Positions 1 through 10,189 of a DNA stretch of 64,000 bases are shown here, one piece after another. The position numbers were made by a program, and so were the translations under genes. The DNA lies in assembly GCF_030463565.1 (NCBI RefSeq), contig NC_134675.1:21039862-21103861 (forward strand), read 5' to 3'. The notes below the pieces were generated by a model, which ran no database searches, was not told where the DNA came from, and saw only the letters and a program-made list of their open reading frames with translations. Source of the stretch: Pelecanus crispus. Its lineage: Eukaryota; Chordata; Aves; Pelecaniformes; Pelecanidae. Within the stretch, counting starts at the first letter, position 1. Each line of letters starts with the position of its first letter.

Positions 1-606
1 CCTAACTTAGTATCATTGGCAAACTTACTTAATGTACATTTGATTCCTGCGTCCAGATCATTTATAAAAATAAAGAGCACTGGCCCTAAAACTGAGCCCT
101 GGGGAACCCCACTGGTGACTGGCTGCCAGACTGTTGTAACCCCATTTCCTATAACCCTTTGAGCCTGACCCGTCAGCCAGTTGCTCACCCAACATATTAT
201 GGACTTGTCTAGCTGTGTGCTGGACATTTTGTCCAGAAAGATACTGTGAGCAATAGTATCAAAAGCTTTGCTAAAATCCAAAAACCCACATCTACTGGCT
301 TCCCTTGGTCAACTAGATGGGTGACCTTGTCATAAAAGGAAATTAAGTTAGTTAAACAGGACTTTCCCCTCGTGAACCCATGCTAGCTATGACCAATGAC
401 TGCATTGTCTCTCAAGTGTTTTTCAATAAATCCTAGAATAACTTTCTCCATAATTTTATCAGGAGCTGAAGTGAGACTGACAGGCCTGTAATTACCAGGG
501 TCTTCCTTCTTACCCTTCTTGAAAATTGGGACAACATTTGCCAGCTTCCAGTCAACTGGGACCTCTCCAGACTCCCAAGACTGTTGAAAAATAATGGAGA
601 GAGGAC
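1..606 (-). mobile_element. CR1 fragment, reverse transcriptase region
   Basis: A decayed piece of CR1 ORF2 read on the minus strand, running off the window start. Recognisable CR1 reverse-transcriptase blocks include the PVDWKLANVVPIFKKGKKED and NYRPVSLTS motifs around 480-580, followed toward lower coordinates by the region ending in the typical CR1 text for '[12 protein letters not shown]'. Frameshifts and stops break the frame, so it is non-functional. The similarity stops at about 606, where a separate CR1 tail begins. Confidence 0.88.
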
Positions 607-607
607 A

Positions 608-740
608 TAGAATCATAGAAGAGTTTGGGTTGGAAAGGACCTTAAAGATCATCTAGTTCCAAACCTCCCTGCCATGGGCAGGGACACTTTCTACTAGACC
701 AGGTTGCTCAAAGCCCCATCCAACCTGGCCTTGAACACTT
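608..740 (-). mobile_element. CR1 3' end fragment (3' UTR tail)
   Basis: The forward strand reads AGAATCATAGA followed by the TTGGGTTGGAAAGGACC motif, which is the reverse complement of the conserved CR1 3' untranslated end. It runs to about 740, where the retroviral LTR edge begins abruptly inside the CR1 text. The same tail subtype occurs at 28263. Confidence 0.88.
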
Positions 741-1560
741 TGTTGCGAATATGATTTTTTACACAGCTTTGATTTGGCAGCAATTTAGGATTTATTAATA
801 TTTTTGAGATAGATCAAAGAATTGAGTTATATAATTCTTAACAGCACTTAAGCATCAGCCAATTTAACAGAGCGATTCAGTGGAATTCGTTACAATCAAA
901 GTAACGACTTAGTAAAAGATTCAAGAATGGCAAGGGTCACCCGAAACTTACAGCAGGGTTGCACACACAGATGGGGTTTAAATCAAATCAAATCACACAC
1001 AGACCGACAGACAGCTCTAAATCAAATAGAGCACACACACACAGATGACAGACAACAGTTATGAATCAAATTGCACACATACACAGAGGTTAACCTGTGA
1101 TTAAAATTTCCCTTTTCATGAGTTTCATGAATTACTCACTTTTATGTGCTGGCATTCATCAACGGACAGTCAGTGAACCTCGCAAAATCAGGCCTTTGAG
1201 TCCTTGCACAATCTTCGATGGATGATCCTTCAATCCTCACAAAATCTACCCTGAGAGGCGTCCCAGCTCAGGGGGAGATACTGGGTCACACAGCCCGCTA
1301 TGGTCTTGGAGAGCTCAAAAGGTCTCCCTTTTGGATCACTATTTACAGGATCTCGAGATGATTGGCTTTGGTCAGTATTTTACATTCTGGCCACAATTTG
1401 TGCTGAGTCATTCTGGTACACAACTCAGGCAGCAGATAGCCCAGGTGTGGCCAGGGAGTGTCTGACACCCAAGTCACTGCACTTATGACCAAGATAACAG
1501 CACAATAGGGTTTATCCGGAGATTTTGGGGGAGGGGGCAGTGGCAGGCTGCACCCTCACA
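741..1560 (-). mobile_element. ERV 3' LTR (family D), minus strand
   Basis: Read on the minus strand it begins TGTGAGGG (edge 1560) and ends TTCGCAACA (edge 741), so it has TG...CA termini. A TATA-like stretch at 1339-1347 is followed by the motif GGAGAGCTCAAAAGG at 1308-1322, which recurs in the related LTRs at 17232 and 62438. A purine tract lies immediately outside the 1560 edge and env-like sequence lies beyond it, so this is the 3' LTR of a minus-strand provirus rather than a solo LTR. Length is 820 bp. Confidence 0.8.
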
Positions 1561-1573
1561 GATTCCACCCCTT
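1561..1573 (-). promoter_or_regulatory. Retroviral polypurine tract
   Basis: On the minus strand this reads AAGGGGTGGAATC directly before the TG of the LTR. That is the position and composition expected of the plus-strand DNA primer of reverse transcription. It supports the orientation and the 1560 LTR edge. Confidence 0.65.
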
Positions 1574-1699
1574 GACCAAAGTCAATCTATCTCTCCATAA
1601 AGTGGTGGTGTGGTCACCTCTTGACTCTGTGCCTATAAATAGACAATGCCACATTCCAATTATAATTTGAGGGAAGTTTTTTCACATTTCATCAACCTC

Positions 1700-2374
1700 C
1701 ATAAGTATTAAAGCTTCATTAAATGTGGTTAGACAACATTATATATGCGGGGGGGGGGGCTTGCGACAGTATAACTTGTTTAACCATTCTCCAAACTCTG
1801 ATGTATAAAACAATGTTTAACAATAATCATAATATAGCAAGAGTCAGTAAAATCATGATGAGGTGCAGCATCAGGCTCAGCGCTCCAGTTGCCATTGGAG
1901 ACCATCCAAACAGGACTTCCCACCATTGATGTTCTCCATCCCTTTTAACTCTTTCCAATACTCGATGTATTTCCTCCCCATCATGATGGACAGTAAGAAG
2001 AGTTTTTTTGTCCCATTTTCTGTGCTTGTTGCAGGAGGTTTATCAAATCCGGATGGTGGAGGAGTCGCTTGACTAAAGTCAGATTCATTCCAATAGGTGT
2101 TGGTTGCAGCTCGTGATATAGCATGTAATCAAGAGACAAATCTTTGTGAGTAGTTATGGGTACAGAAAAATTGAAATCACAACCAATGATCATAGAAAAG
2201 TTACACACACATAGATTAGAGTGGTTGGTTACATTGTGAACAAAATAATCTATTAACAAGGATTCACACAGTGTTCTCATACATACACATCCCTTTCCAA
2301 TATATATAACTATAGTTTTAAGAATCTCATTGGGATGTATTTCAAAGTGGCAAATATTTTGTTCTGTGTCCAAA
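1700..2374 (-). pseudogene. Endogenous retrovirus env remnant, 3' part
   Basis: Minus-strand coding remnant resembling the C-terminal half of an avian endogenous retrovirus envelope protein. Cysteine-rich blocks (for example GKGCVCMRTLC at roughly 2275-2310) are followed by a hydrophobic stretch around 1800-1900 that would be the membrane anchor. The frame breaks near a T run at about 2003-2009, and further stops follow in the hydrophobic part. The open stretch reaching to 2400 is misleading, because its first residues come from the LTR inserted at 2375. The upstream part of the same env continues at 3038. It lies directly upstream of the polypurine tract and 3' LTR. Non-functional fossil; family assignment is from general resemblance. 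Confidence 0.7.
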
Positions 2375-3037
2375 TGATACAGAATGTAAGGTCTATACAT
2401 TCTTCGAAAGGTTCGGCCTGCGGCTTATAGCTGACATTTGTTATTTTTTTTAACTCACAGTGAAGAGAAAAATACTGACTTGTTTAGAAACTTTTTGAAA
2501 TAGTATCTCTTTGTTACAAGATTAACAAACCTTAAACAAGTTCTTTAAATCACAGCCTGAAACCTGCAGACACCAAGGTCAGAAGAACTAGGAGCATCAT
2601 CACCCAAGATAAGTGCAAAGAAACCAGTTAGGACTAGCACATATTGTAGCAAAGCTGTGATAAGCTGCTCAGTGAGCCAACTCATGACTATATATGGGAA
2701 AAGGATCCGGAGTTCATGGAAAGGACACTGAAAGACCCCTCTACAAAGACCACTAGGGACCCCCAAGGACCACCAACCCAAATCACCAAGCATGTGCAAC
2801 TGGGGAGAGGATATGTAAATAAGTTTCAGGGACTCATCATCATAAGACCACCTTTTCCAAGAAATATGATGAATATGTATATTTCTGTCCTACATAAATT
2901 ATACGTCTTTGGTTGTGCAGCATGCACATTAGGTGGAAGTATCCCCCGAGCATCTGGTGCTCAATAAAGAATGCCTGCTTTCTAAAGCTCCAAGATGAGT
3001 CTTAGAGAGTTTTCGTAAGCCGTAATTTTTGGTATCA
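2375..3037 (+). mobile_element. Solo LTR (family E) with 4-bp target duplication
   Basis: Begins TGATAC and ends GTATCA, a 6-bp terminal inverted repeat with TG...CA ends. It is flanked by CAAA at 2371-2374 and CAAA at 3038-3041, a perfect 4-bp target-site duplication. An AATAAA polyadenylation signal (about 2963) lies near the 3' end. It interrupts the env remnant, whose coding text resumes on the far side. A 4-bp duplication is typical of gammaretrovirus-like (class I) elements. No internal genes remain, so it is a solo LTR of 663 bp. Confidence 0.9.
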
Positions 3038-3535
3038 CAAACAGATATCTTAAGCATTAAGAGTATTACTTTTGCAAATAAAACCTTGTGGTTCCCACAC
3101 AATGCATGCACTTACTTCAATTGTTTGCCACTTTCCCTCCTTTTGATGGGCCCATGCCCTATGTTCTAAGGGATAGAATATGGTTCCATTGTGATTTAGT
3201 CCTAGTATAATGATTTGGTATATGGTATATACCAAAGCATTGCGTACTGTGAGGACAAAGGTGACAATCTTATCACCTTCTGAATGATGAGTAAAGTTGA
3301 CTAATTGCCACCATGATTGAAACTCTTAAACTCTGAGGCATTGTCCCAAATCACTTTACGAATTTCGGTAGGTAGGGTTCCCCCTTCTCCTTCTCCTTCT
3401 CTAATAATAGCTACTACTACAGACTGTAGCCATAATTGTGCTTGGATACACCTCAAGGCAAGAGACGTGTTACCTCGGGTTGCTCTGAGGGCATTTACAA
3501 TTAATTGGTGGTGATTGAAGCCACCGAGGCGAAGG
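3038..3535 (-). pseudogene. Endogenous retrovirus env remnant, middle part
   Basis: Minus-strand continuation of the env remnant found at 1700-2374. The reading near 3060-3230 matches the env pattern just upstream of the point where the solo LTR entered. Several in-frame stops are present, for example near 3040-3050 and 3180-3270. A (CTT)n-like run at about 3387-3402 encodes a Glu-Gly-rich stretch. The similarity ends near 3535, where a plus-strand CR1 begins. Non-functional. Confidence 0.62.
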
Positions 3536-4392
3536 ACCCTGGAGGGGAGGATCGCAACGGGGGACCCTTCCTAAAGCAGCAAATCGGTGGCAACAGCACA
3601 GGGAGGGAGAGGGTACTCCAGCCCCCCCCACCCCCAAAGCAGGAAAGAGTGAGCTCCTGACCAGCAGCAGCTCTGACTCAGCATGGACGGGGACAAGAGT
3701 GACGGCAGCCAAACCCCCTCACATACAAGAGCAGCCCCCAGAGAGCCCGAGTTACCAGGAGCATGGCGAACAGGGCGTGGCACGTCAGAAGGGCGTGGCG
3801 CAGCAGTTTGCGCAGGCGGGGCATGTGAGCAGGGCCCAGTCCCCCTCCTGGCTCTAAAGAGTAACTCAACTAGTGGTCATCGCCCTCCCAGGAAAGGACC
3901 TAGCAGCTATGGTTTCCACTCGCCCGAAAGCCATCGCCAGCAGGAATGTGGCGACCCAGACAGAGTTCCCACACAAACATATGGCCGTCCAGGTCTCCAG
4001 CTGCAGGGAGTGCCTGAGCCTGTCACTCATACCAGAGGGCAGCACAGACAACAGCTGTTTTTGGTGTGACCAGGTGAATGATCTGCTCAGCTTGGTGGAA
4101 GAGCTGGAAGAGGAGGTGGAAAGGCTAAGGAGTATCAGGGAGTGTGACAGGGAGATAGATTGGTGGAGCCACACCCTACCATCCCTGAGGCCAAGGCAGC
4201 AGATGGAGGCCCCACAAGGAGCAGAGGATTCCCTACCCTCTTGCCAGCAAGCAGAAGGAGGGGACCTGAGAGATGGGGGGGAATGGAAACAGGTCCCTGT
4301 TCAGGGCAGCAGAATAATCCCCTCCTGGCCTCCCTCACCTTCCCAGTCGCCCTTACACAACAGATATGGGGCTATGGAACTTGCAGGCCAGG
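3536..4392 (+). mobile_element. CR1 5' part with ORF1 (zinc finger, coiled coil)
   Basis: Plus-strand CR1 carrying a GC-rich leader and the start of ORF1. The likely ATG is at 3909 (MVSTRPK...), the usual CR1 ORF1 opening. A CREC...CFWC pair of cysteines forms the zinc-knuckle-like motif, followed by an acidic coiled-coil segment (LLSLVEELEEEVERLRS). The frame stays open through the coiled coil and is cut off by the LTR starting at 4393. ORF1 of CR1 is an RNA-binding protein of the retrotransposon particle. The boundary at 3536 is approximate. Confidence 0.78.
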
Positions 4393-5254
4393 TGTGGTGG
4401 TTTGACCCTGGCTGGATGCCAGGTGCCCACCAAAGCCACTCTATCACTTCCCTCCTCAACTGGACAGGGGAGAGAAAAAAATACAATGAAAAGCTTGTGG
4501 GTTGAGATAAGGACAGGGAGAGATCACTCAGCAATTACCATCAGGGAAAAACAGACTCGACTTGGGGAAAAATCAGTTTAATTTATTGCCAATCAAAACT
4601 GAGTAGGGTCATGAGAAATAAAACCAAATCTTAAAACACCTTCCCCCCAACCCTCCCTTCTTCCAGGGCTCAACTTCACTCCTGGTTTTCTCTACCTCCT
4701 CCCCCTGAGCAGCACAGGGGGATGGGGGATGGGGGTTGCGGTCAGTTCATCACGCGCTGCCTCTGCTGCTCCTTCCTTCTCAGGGGAGGACTCCTCACAC
4801 TCTTCCCCTGCTCCAGCATGGGGTCCCACTCACAGGAGACAGTCCTCCACAAACTTCTCCAACGTGGGTCCTTCCCATGGGCTACAGGTCTTCACACACT
4901 GCTCCAGCATGGGTCCCTTCCATGGGGTGCAGTCCTTCAGGAACAGACTGCTCCAGTGTGGGTCCCCCACAGGGTCACAAGTCCTGCCAGCAAACCTGCT
5001 CCAGCATGGGCTCCTCTCTCTCCACGGCTCCACAGGTCCTGCCAGGAGCCTGCTCCAGCACGGGTGTCCCACGGGGTCACAGCCTCCTTTGGGCACATCC
5101 ACCTGCTCTGGTGTGGGGTCCTCCACAGGCTGCAGGTGGATATCTGCTCCATCGTTAACCTACATGGGATGCAGGGGGACAGCCTGCCTCACCATGGTCT
5201 TTAGCACGGGCTGCAGCGGAATCTCTGCTCCGGTGCCTGGAGCACCTCCTCCAA
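4393..5254 (-). mobile_element. LTR family A fragment, minus strand
   Basis: Starts TGTGGTGGTTTGACC at 4393, the reverse complement of the 3' end of the complete copy at 20672-21828, and follows that copy closely to about 5254. The 5' third of the LTR is missing and the sequence joins a plus-strand CR1. Long open stretches here in several frames come from low-complexity repeats in the LTR (recurrent CTCCAGCATGGG-like units) and are not genes. Confidence 0.88.
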
Positions 5255-6060
5255 CAGGCTGGATCGATGGGCTGAGGCCAATTGTATGAGATTCACAAGG
5301 CCAAGTGCCGGGTCCTGCGCTTCGGTCACAACTACCCCATGCAGCGCTACAGGCTTGGAGAAGAGTGACTGGAAAGCTGCCTGGCCGAAAAGGACCTGGG
5401 GATGTTGGTCGACAGCTGGCTGAACATGAGCCAGCAGTGTGCCCAGGTGGACAAGAAAGCCAACAGCATCCTGGCTTGTATCAGAAATAGTGTGGCCAGC
5501 AGGAGCAGGGAAGTGATTGTCCCCCTGTACTTGGCACTGGTGAGGCCACACCTGGAATACTGTGTTCAGTTTTGGGCCCCTCAGTACAAGAAGGACATTG
5601 AGGTGCTGGAGCGTGTCCAGAGAAGGGCAACAAGGCTGGTGAAGGGTCTAGAGAACAGGCCTTATGAGGAGCGGCTGAGGGAACTGGGATTGTTTAGCCT
5701 GGAGAAGAGGAGGCTGAGGGGAGACCTTATTGCTCTCTACAACTACCTGAAAGGAGGTTGTAGTGAGGTGGGTGTTCGGCTCTTCTCCCAAGTAACTAGC
5801 AATAGGACAAGAGGAAATGGCCTCAAGTTGTGTCAGGGGTGGTTTAGATTGGTTATTAGGAGAAATTTCTTTACTCAGTGGGTGGTGAAGCATTGGAACA
5901 GGCTGCCCAGGGAAGTGGTTCAGTCACCATCCCTGGAGGTGTTCAAAAAGCATGTAGACGTGGCACTTTGGGACATGGTTTAGTAGGCATGGTGGTGTTG
6001 GGTTGATGGTTGGACTGATGATCTTGGAGATCCTTTCCAACCTTAATGATTCTATTCTAG
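5255..6060 (+). mobile_element. CR1 3' fragment (end of ORF2 and 3' UTR)
   Basis: Plus-strand CR1 from the reverse-transcriptase C-terminal region to the 3' tail (TTGGACTGATGATCTTGG...CCAACCTTAATGATTCTATTC). ORF2 is open from 5402 to 5983 with the common CR1 block [20 protein letters not shown]. Just upstream a TGA at about 5365 replaces the tryptophan codon seen in the 58.3-60.9 kb copy; the same stop is found in the copy at 48.4-50.2 kb. Truncated at its 5' end. Confidence 0.92.
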
Positions 6061-6121
6061 TTTTACTTTCATTAAAAAATAATCCAGCCACCAAGCCAGG
6101 AAACATGAAATTAATTATTAC

Positions 6122-6235
6122 TCTACCCTTAATTGGTTTAGTGGTGGACTTGGTAGTGTTAGGTTAATGGTTGGACTGTATGATCTCAAAGGTCTTTTCC
6201 AACCTAAACAATTCTATGATTCTGTGATTTTCTTC
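6122..6235 (+). mobile_element. CR1 3' tail fragment
   Basis: A second short plus-strand CR1 tail with GGTTAATGGTTGGACTG, TCTTTTCCAACCTAA and an ATTCTATGATTCTGTGATT end. It is separated from the preceding CR1 by about 60 bp of non-CR1 sequence (6061-6121) that may belong to the env remnant. It probably inserted independently. Confidence 0.88.
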
Positions 6236-6600
6236 TATTCATTCCCAATGAGGTAGAATGTCTGATAGGAGTCATTGACTTGCTCCTATTGCCAATAAAG
6301 ATGATTTTAGTGGGGGTTCTAATTTGTTTAGGTAGCAGCAGTTAATTTGTTCATTAGGACTTCAGCATCTATGCAATTCAGTACTCCCAGTCCTGTTTCT
6401 AAGATACCAGTCTCATCTCTTTTTGGTCATTTTGGTGAGGTGAGAGTTCATCCATGTAACCATGCTAGCCAGCCAGTGTAAGCTACTCCCAAAAAGGCAG
6501 AACAATCTGATCTACTTGCTGACACATTAATGTGCAGTGTAAGTTCCACCCTTTTTAGGCACCAACTAGGGTTAAAGAAAACTCGCTGCAGGCCTATATT
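6236..6600 (-). pseudogene. Endogenous retrovirus env remnant, 5' part
   Basis: On the minus strand this stretch reads as env-like sequence with stops, in the same orientation as the env pieces at 3038-3535 and 1700-2374. The CR1/LTR block 3536-6235 lies between the pieces. It directly adjoins the gag remnant on the high-coordinate side, so no pol is recognisable between gag and env. Assignment rests on orientation, order and a weak protein resemblance. Confidence 0.5.
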
Positions 6601-7700
6601 TTTAATTATATAATTCCCTCAGGTACTGGATACCTTTTTCTGCAGTGGTCCATTTGCCTGGGCAGTATATAACGTCCTCCTTGAAGGGATACCTTCATGC
6701 TTGACAGAAGTCGCGTCCAGAGGCTGAGGGTTTGTGCCCCTTTTCCAATTGCTTTGTCAATGCCCCCTTCCCTGGAAAGGGATCCCAGCTGCTTGGCTTC
6801 CTTACCCTCTAAATCCAGGCTACTGGCCCCGTTATCCCAGCATCGGAGCAGGCAGGTGATGATGTGCTCGCCTGGATGACAACTGAAATCTTTTCGCATA
6901 TCTCGCAGCTCACTCAGGGATAGGGATCGGGTGGTTACCATCTCATTTATGGGTTCTGCCTCCTCTGGTTCTCGTGATGGCCCTGGTTCATCTTCATCCC
7001 TTACTAAATGAGCTGATTTTCTTGTGTATTTTTTCTTCTGTATAGAGGCAACTGATACTGGCACGGGTTGGTTCTCTAGTTTAGCCATGGTGCCTGTCAC
7101 CAGGGTTGGAGTGGGTGCAGTGCCTATGGTGGGGGTTGGAGTGGGTGCAGTGCCTGTGAAGGGGGTTTGAGTAGCTGCAGTGTCTGTGGTTGTGGTTGGA
7201 GTGGCCGCAGTGCGCATGGCTGTGGTTTGAGTAGCTGCAGTGCCTGGGGCGGGGGTTTGAGTAGCCACAGTGCTTGTTGTTTTGTCATCAGATCCAGAGG
7301 CCTTCTCTTTCCCTTGAGGGTACTGAATAGTGTTGAACAGGGCTCGATAGGCACCTGGAGGTTTCCCTCAGTTACCATGCTTTGGCAATCACCCAATTTC
7401 TCAGCATCTTCTGGGGCAAGATGTTCCCTTTTATCACTGCTGACTTCACATTTGTGGCCTTCCCTTATCTTTACAACCTTCTTTGTAGCAGGATGTTCCC
7501 ACTGTCAGTCCTTGAAGTTCTACAGATTTGTATTCCTTTGAGGTTAGTGAGGCATGCATTGCTAATACCCTCTTATCTGGCCTACACATTATTTACTACC
7601 TTGATTATTCTAAAATTCTCATGTGTTAGTTTCCACTCCTAACTGTGATCCTTTCTTAACTACTAATAACTCCTGCACTATTTCCATTTCATCCAAGAAA
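6601..7700 (-). pseudogene. Endogenous retrovirus gag remnant
   Basis: Minus-strand open stretch (stop side at 6606, open to at least 7268) resembling an avian ERV gag capsid region. It has a low-complexity Thr/Pro/Ala-rich N-terminal part, then a basic-acidic linker, then a globular part with the pattern SLSELRDMRKDF...PGEHI...LLRCWDNGAS and LGSLSREGGIDKAIG. The upstream part above 7268 is in other frames or decayed. It lies in the correct order for a minus-strand provirus whose env and 3' LTR are at 6600-741. Probably non-functional because pol and a 5' LTR are not seen. Upper boundary is approximate. Confidence 0.6.
7088..7270 (-). repeat. 30-bp tandem repeat inside gag remnant (about 6 units)
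   Basis: About six diverged copies of a 30-bp unit, encoding a decapeptide of the pattern T-x-T-x-x-x-x-T-A-[AP] on the minus strand. The unit is visible on the plus strand as recurrent GAGT(A/G)G(C/G)TGCAGTG. The copies differ from each other at several positions but all keep the frame. Confidence 0.8.
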
Positions 7701-7732
7701 AAATATATACATTTGAGGTAACACTTTCAAGC

Positions 7733-7908
7733 CACTCATCCCTGGAAGCGTTCAAAAAACGGGTAGACGTGGCACTTCAGGACATGGTTTAGTCTAGTCT
7801 ACCCTTAATTGGTTTAGTGTGGACTTGGTAATGTTGGGTTAATGGTTGGACTGGATGATCTTAAAGGTCTTTTCCAACCTAAGCGATTCTATGATTCTGT
7901 GATTCTAT
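7733..7908 (+). mobile_element. CR1 3' tail fragment
   Basis: Plus-strand CR1 end beginning in the last ORF2 codons (CATCCCTGGAAGCGTTC...GACGTGGCACTTCAGGACATGGTTTAG) and running through the 3' UTR to GATTCTATGATTCTGTGATTCTAT. It abuts a minus-strand CR1 that begins at 7909. Confidence 0.92.
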
Positions 7909-9990
7909 CTCCCAGCCTGTATGAATGTTTGTGATTGCCCCATCCCAAGTGCAGGACCTTACACTTGGCCTTGTTGAACTTCATGAGGTTCACACGGGCC
8001 CACCTCTCTAACCTGTCAAGGTCCCTCTGGACGTTAGCCCTTCCCTCTAGGGTATCAACCACACCACTCAGCTTGGTGTCATCCACAAACTTGCTGAGTG
8101 TGCAATCAATCCCACTGTCCATGTCACCAACAAAGATGTTAAAGAATACTGGTCCCAATACGGACCCCTGAGGGACACCACTTGTCACTGGTCTCTACCT
8201 GGACATCAAACCGTTGCCTGCAACTCTTTGAGTGCGACCACCCATCCTTATCCACCAAGTGGTCCACCCATCAAATCCATGTGTCTCTCTTTTAGAGACA
8301 AGGATGTTTTGGGGGACAGTATCAAATGCTTTGCACAAATCCAGGTAGATGATATCAGTTGCTCTTCCCTTATCCACCAATGCTGTAACCCCATCATAGA
8401 AGGCTACCAAATTTGTCAGGCACAATTAGCCCTTCTTGAAGCCATGTTGGCTGTCACCAATCACCTCTCTGTTTTCAATGTGCCTTAGCATAGTTTCCAG
8501 GAGGATCTGCTCCATGATCTTGCCGGGCACAGAGGTGAGACTGACCAGCCTGTAGTTCCCCGGGTCTTCCTTTTTCCCTTTTTAAAAATGGGGTTTATGT
8601 TTCCCCTTTTCCAGTCACTGGGAACTTCACCAGTATGCCATGACTTTTCAAATATGATGGACAGTAGCTTAGCAACTTCATCTGTCAGTTCCCTCAGGAC
8701 CCTCGGATGCATCTCATCAGGTCCCATGGACTTGTACACATTCAGGGTCCTTAGATGGTCTCAAACCTGATCTTCTCCTACAGTGGGCAGTACTTCATTC
8801 TCCCAGTCCGTGCCTTTGGATTGTGTGAATTGGGCGGTGTGGCTAGAGCATTTGCCAGTGAAGACTGAGGCAAAAAAGTTGTCAAGTACCTCAGCCTTCT
8901 CCATGTCAGTTGTAGCCAGGTCTCCCATTTTGCTCATCAGGGGGGTACAGTTTCTTTCATCTTCCTTTATTGTCTTATGTACCTGAAGAGACCCTTTTTG
9001 TTATTTTTCACATCCCTAGCCAAGTTCAGCTCCAGCTGTGCCTTGGCTTTCCTGATCCCCTCCCTGCACTCCCAGGCCATATCCCTATAATCTCCCCAGG
9101 ATGTGTATCCCTGCCTCTACTGCCTATGCATTTTGGTTTTGTGCTTTAGTTTGGCTAAGAGGTCTTGACTTAGCCAAGCTGGCCTCTTGCCTCCCTTGCC
9201 TGACTTCTTGCACATCAGGATCGAGAGCTCTTGCACCCTAACAAAATTATCTTTAAATATCTCCCAGCTCTCATTTGCTCCTTTGCCTCTGAGGGCAGTT
9301 TCCCAAGGGAACCCATGCACTAGCGCCCTAAACAGCTGAAAGTTTGCCTTTTTGAGGTTTAGGGTCCTAACTCTACTTTTTACCCATCCTATACCCCTCA
9401 AGACTGAGAATTCTACCAGGGCATGATCACTGCAGCCCAGGCTACCTCCAGTCTTGACCTCTCCGAAAAGATCTTCTGCACTACTGAACAACAGCTCCAG
9501 CAGTGCCTCTCCTCTGGTCGGGCTCTCCATCACCTGTACTAGGAAGTTGTCCTCAATGCACTCCAGTAGTTTCTTGGACTGCTTGCAGTTCGCTCTGCTG
9601 CTTTTCCAGCAGATGTCCGGGTGGTTGAAGGATCAGGGCCTGCGAGCGTGATGCTTCCTGCAGTTGAAGAAAGAACTCTTCATCAACCTCCTCTTCTTGT
9701 AGTAGACACCAACCACAAAGTTTCCTTTGTTGGCTTGGTCTCTAATTTTCACCCATAAGCTCTCGACCTGCACATTACTGTTCTTCAAAGATAGCTCCGT
9801 GCAATCAATCCCATTTTTGACATAGAGGGCAACTCCCCCATCTCTCCTTCCTTGCCTGTCCCTTCTGAATAGTTTATAGTCATCAATCACAGCAATCCAG
9901 TTGTGTGATTCATCCCGCCAAGTTTCTGTGATAGCAATCAAGTCATAGCTTTCCATCTAGGCAGCGGCTACCAGCTCCTCCTGTTTGTTA
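7909..9990 (-). pseudogene. CR1 ORF2 remnant: endonuclease and reverse transcriptase
   Basis: Endonuclease motifs ITETW and RDGGVALYVKNGIDC are visible at about 9890-9790, followed by a VGVYY block near 9715. The reverse-transcriptase part begins near 8740 ([19 protein letters not shown]) and includes [13 protein letters not shown] near 8340 and SKFVDDTKL near 8090, where CR1 usually has F-A-D-D. The endonuclease and reverse transcriptase are in separate broken frames. In an active element this protein nicks target DNA and reverse-transcribes CR1 RNA from its 3' end. Confidence 0.8.
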
Positions 9991-10189
9991 CCCATGCTGT
10001 GTGCATTGGTATAGAGGCACTTCAGCTGGGCTATTGTCCACATCACCTTTTTAGAGGAGCTCACCCTAATTACCTTGAGGCAATTCACAGGTGTTTTCCT
10101 GTTGCTTCCTAATGCCTCAGCAGCCCCTGGCTCTTCTCGAGTGCTTAGAACACCATCTCCTTCCCCCCTAAATCTAGTTTAAAGCTCTG

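Noticed and set aside
1981-2400. A 139-codon minus-strand open frame as an intact env-derived gene
   Set aside because: Its N-terminal residues come from the LTR inserted at 2375, it is frameshifted near 2003-2009, and the env upstream of the insertion has stops. It is a fossil.
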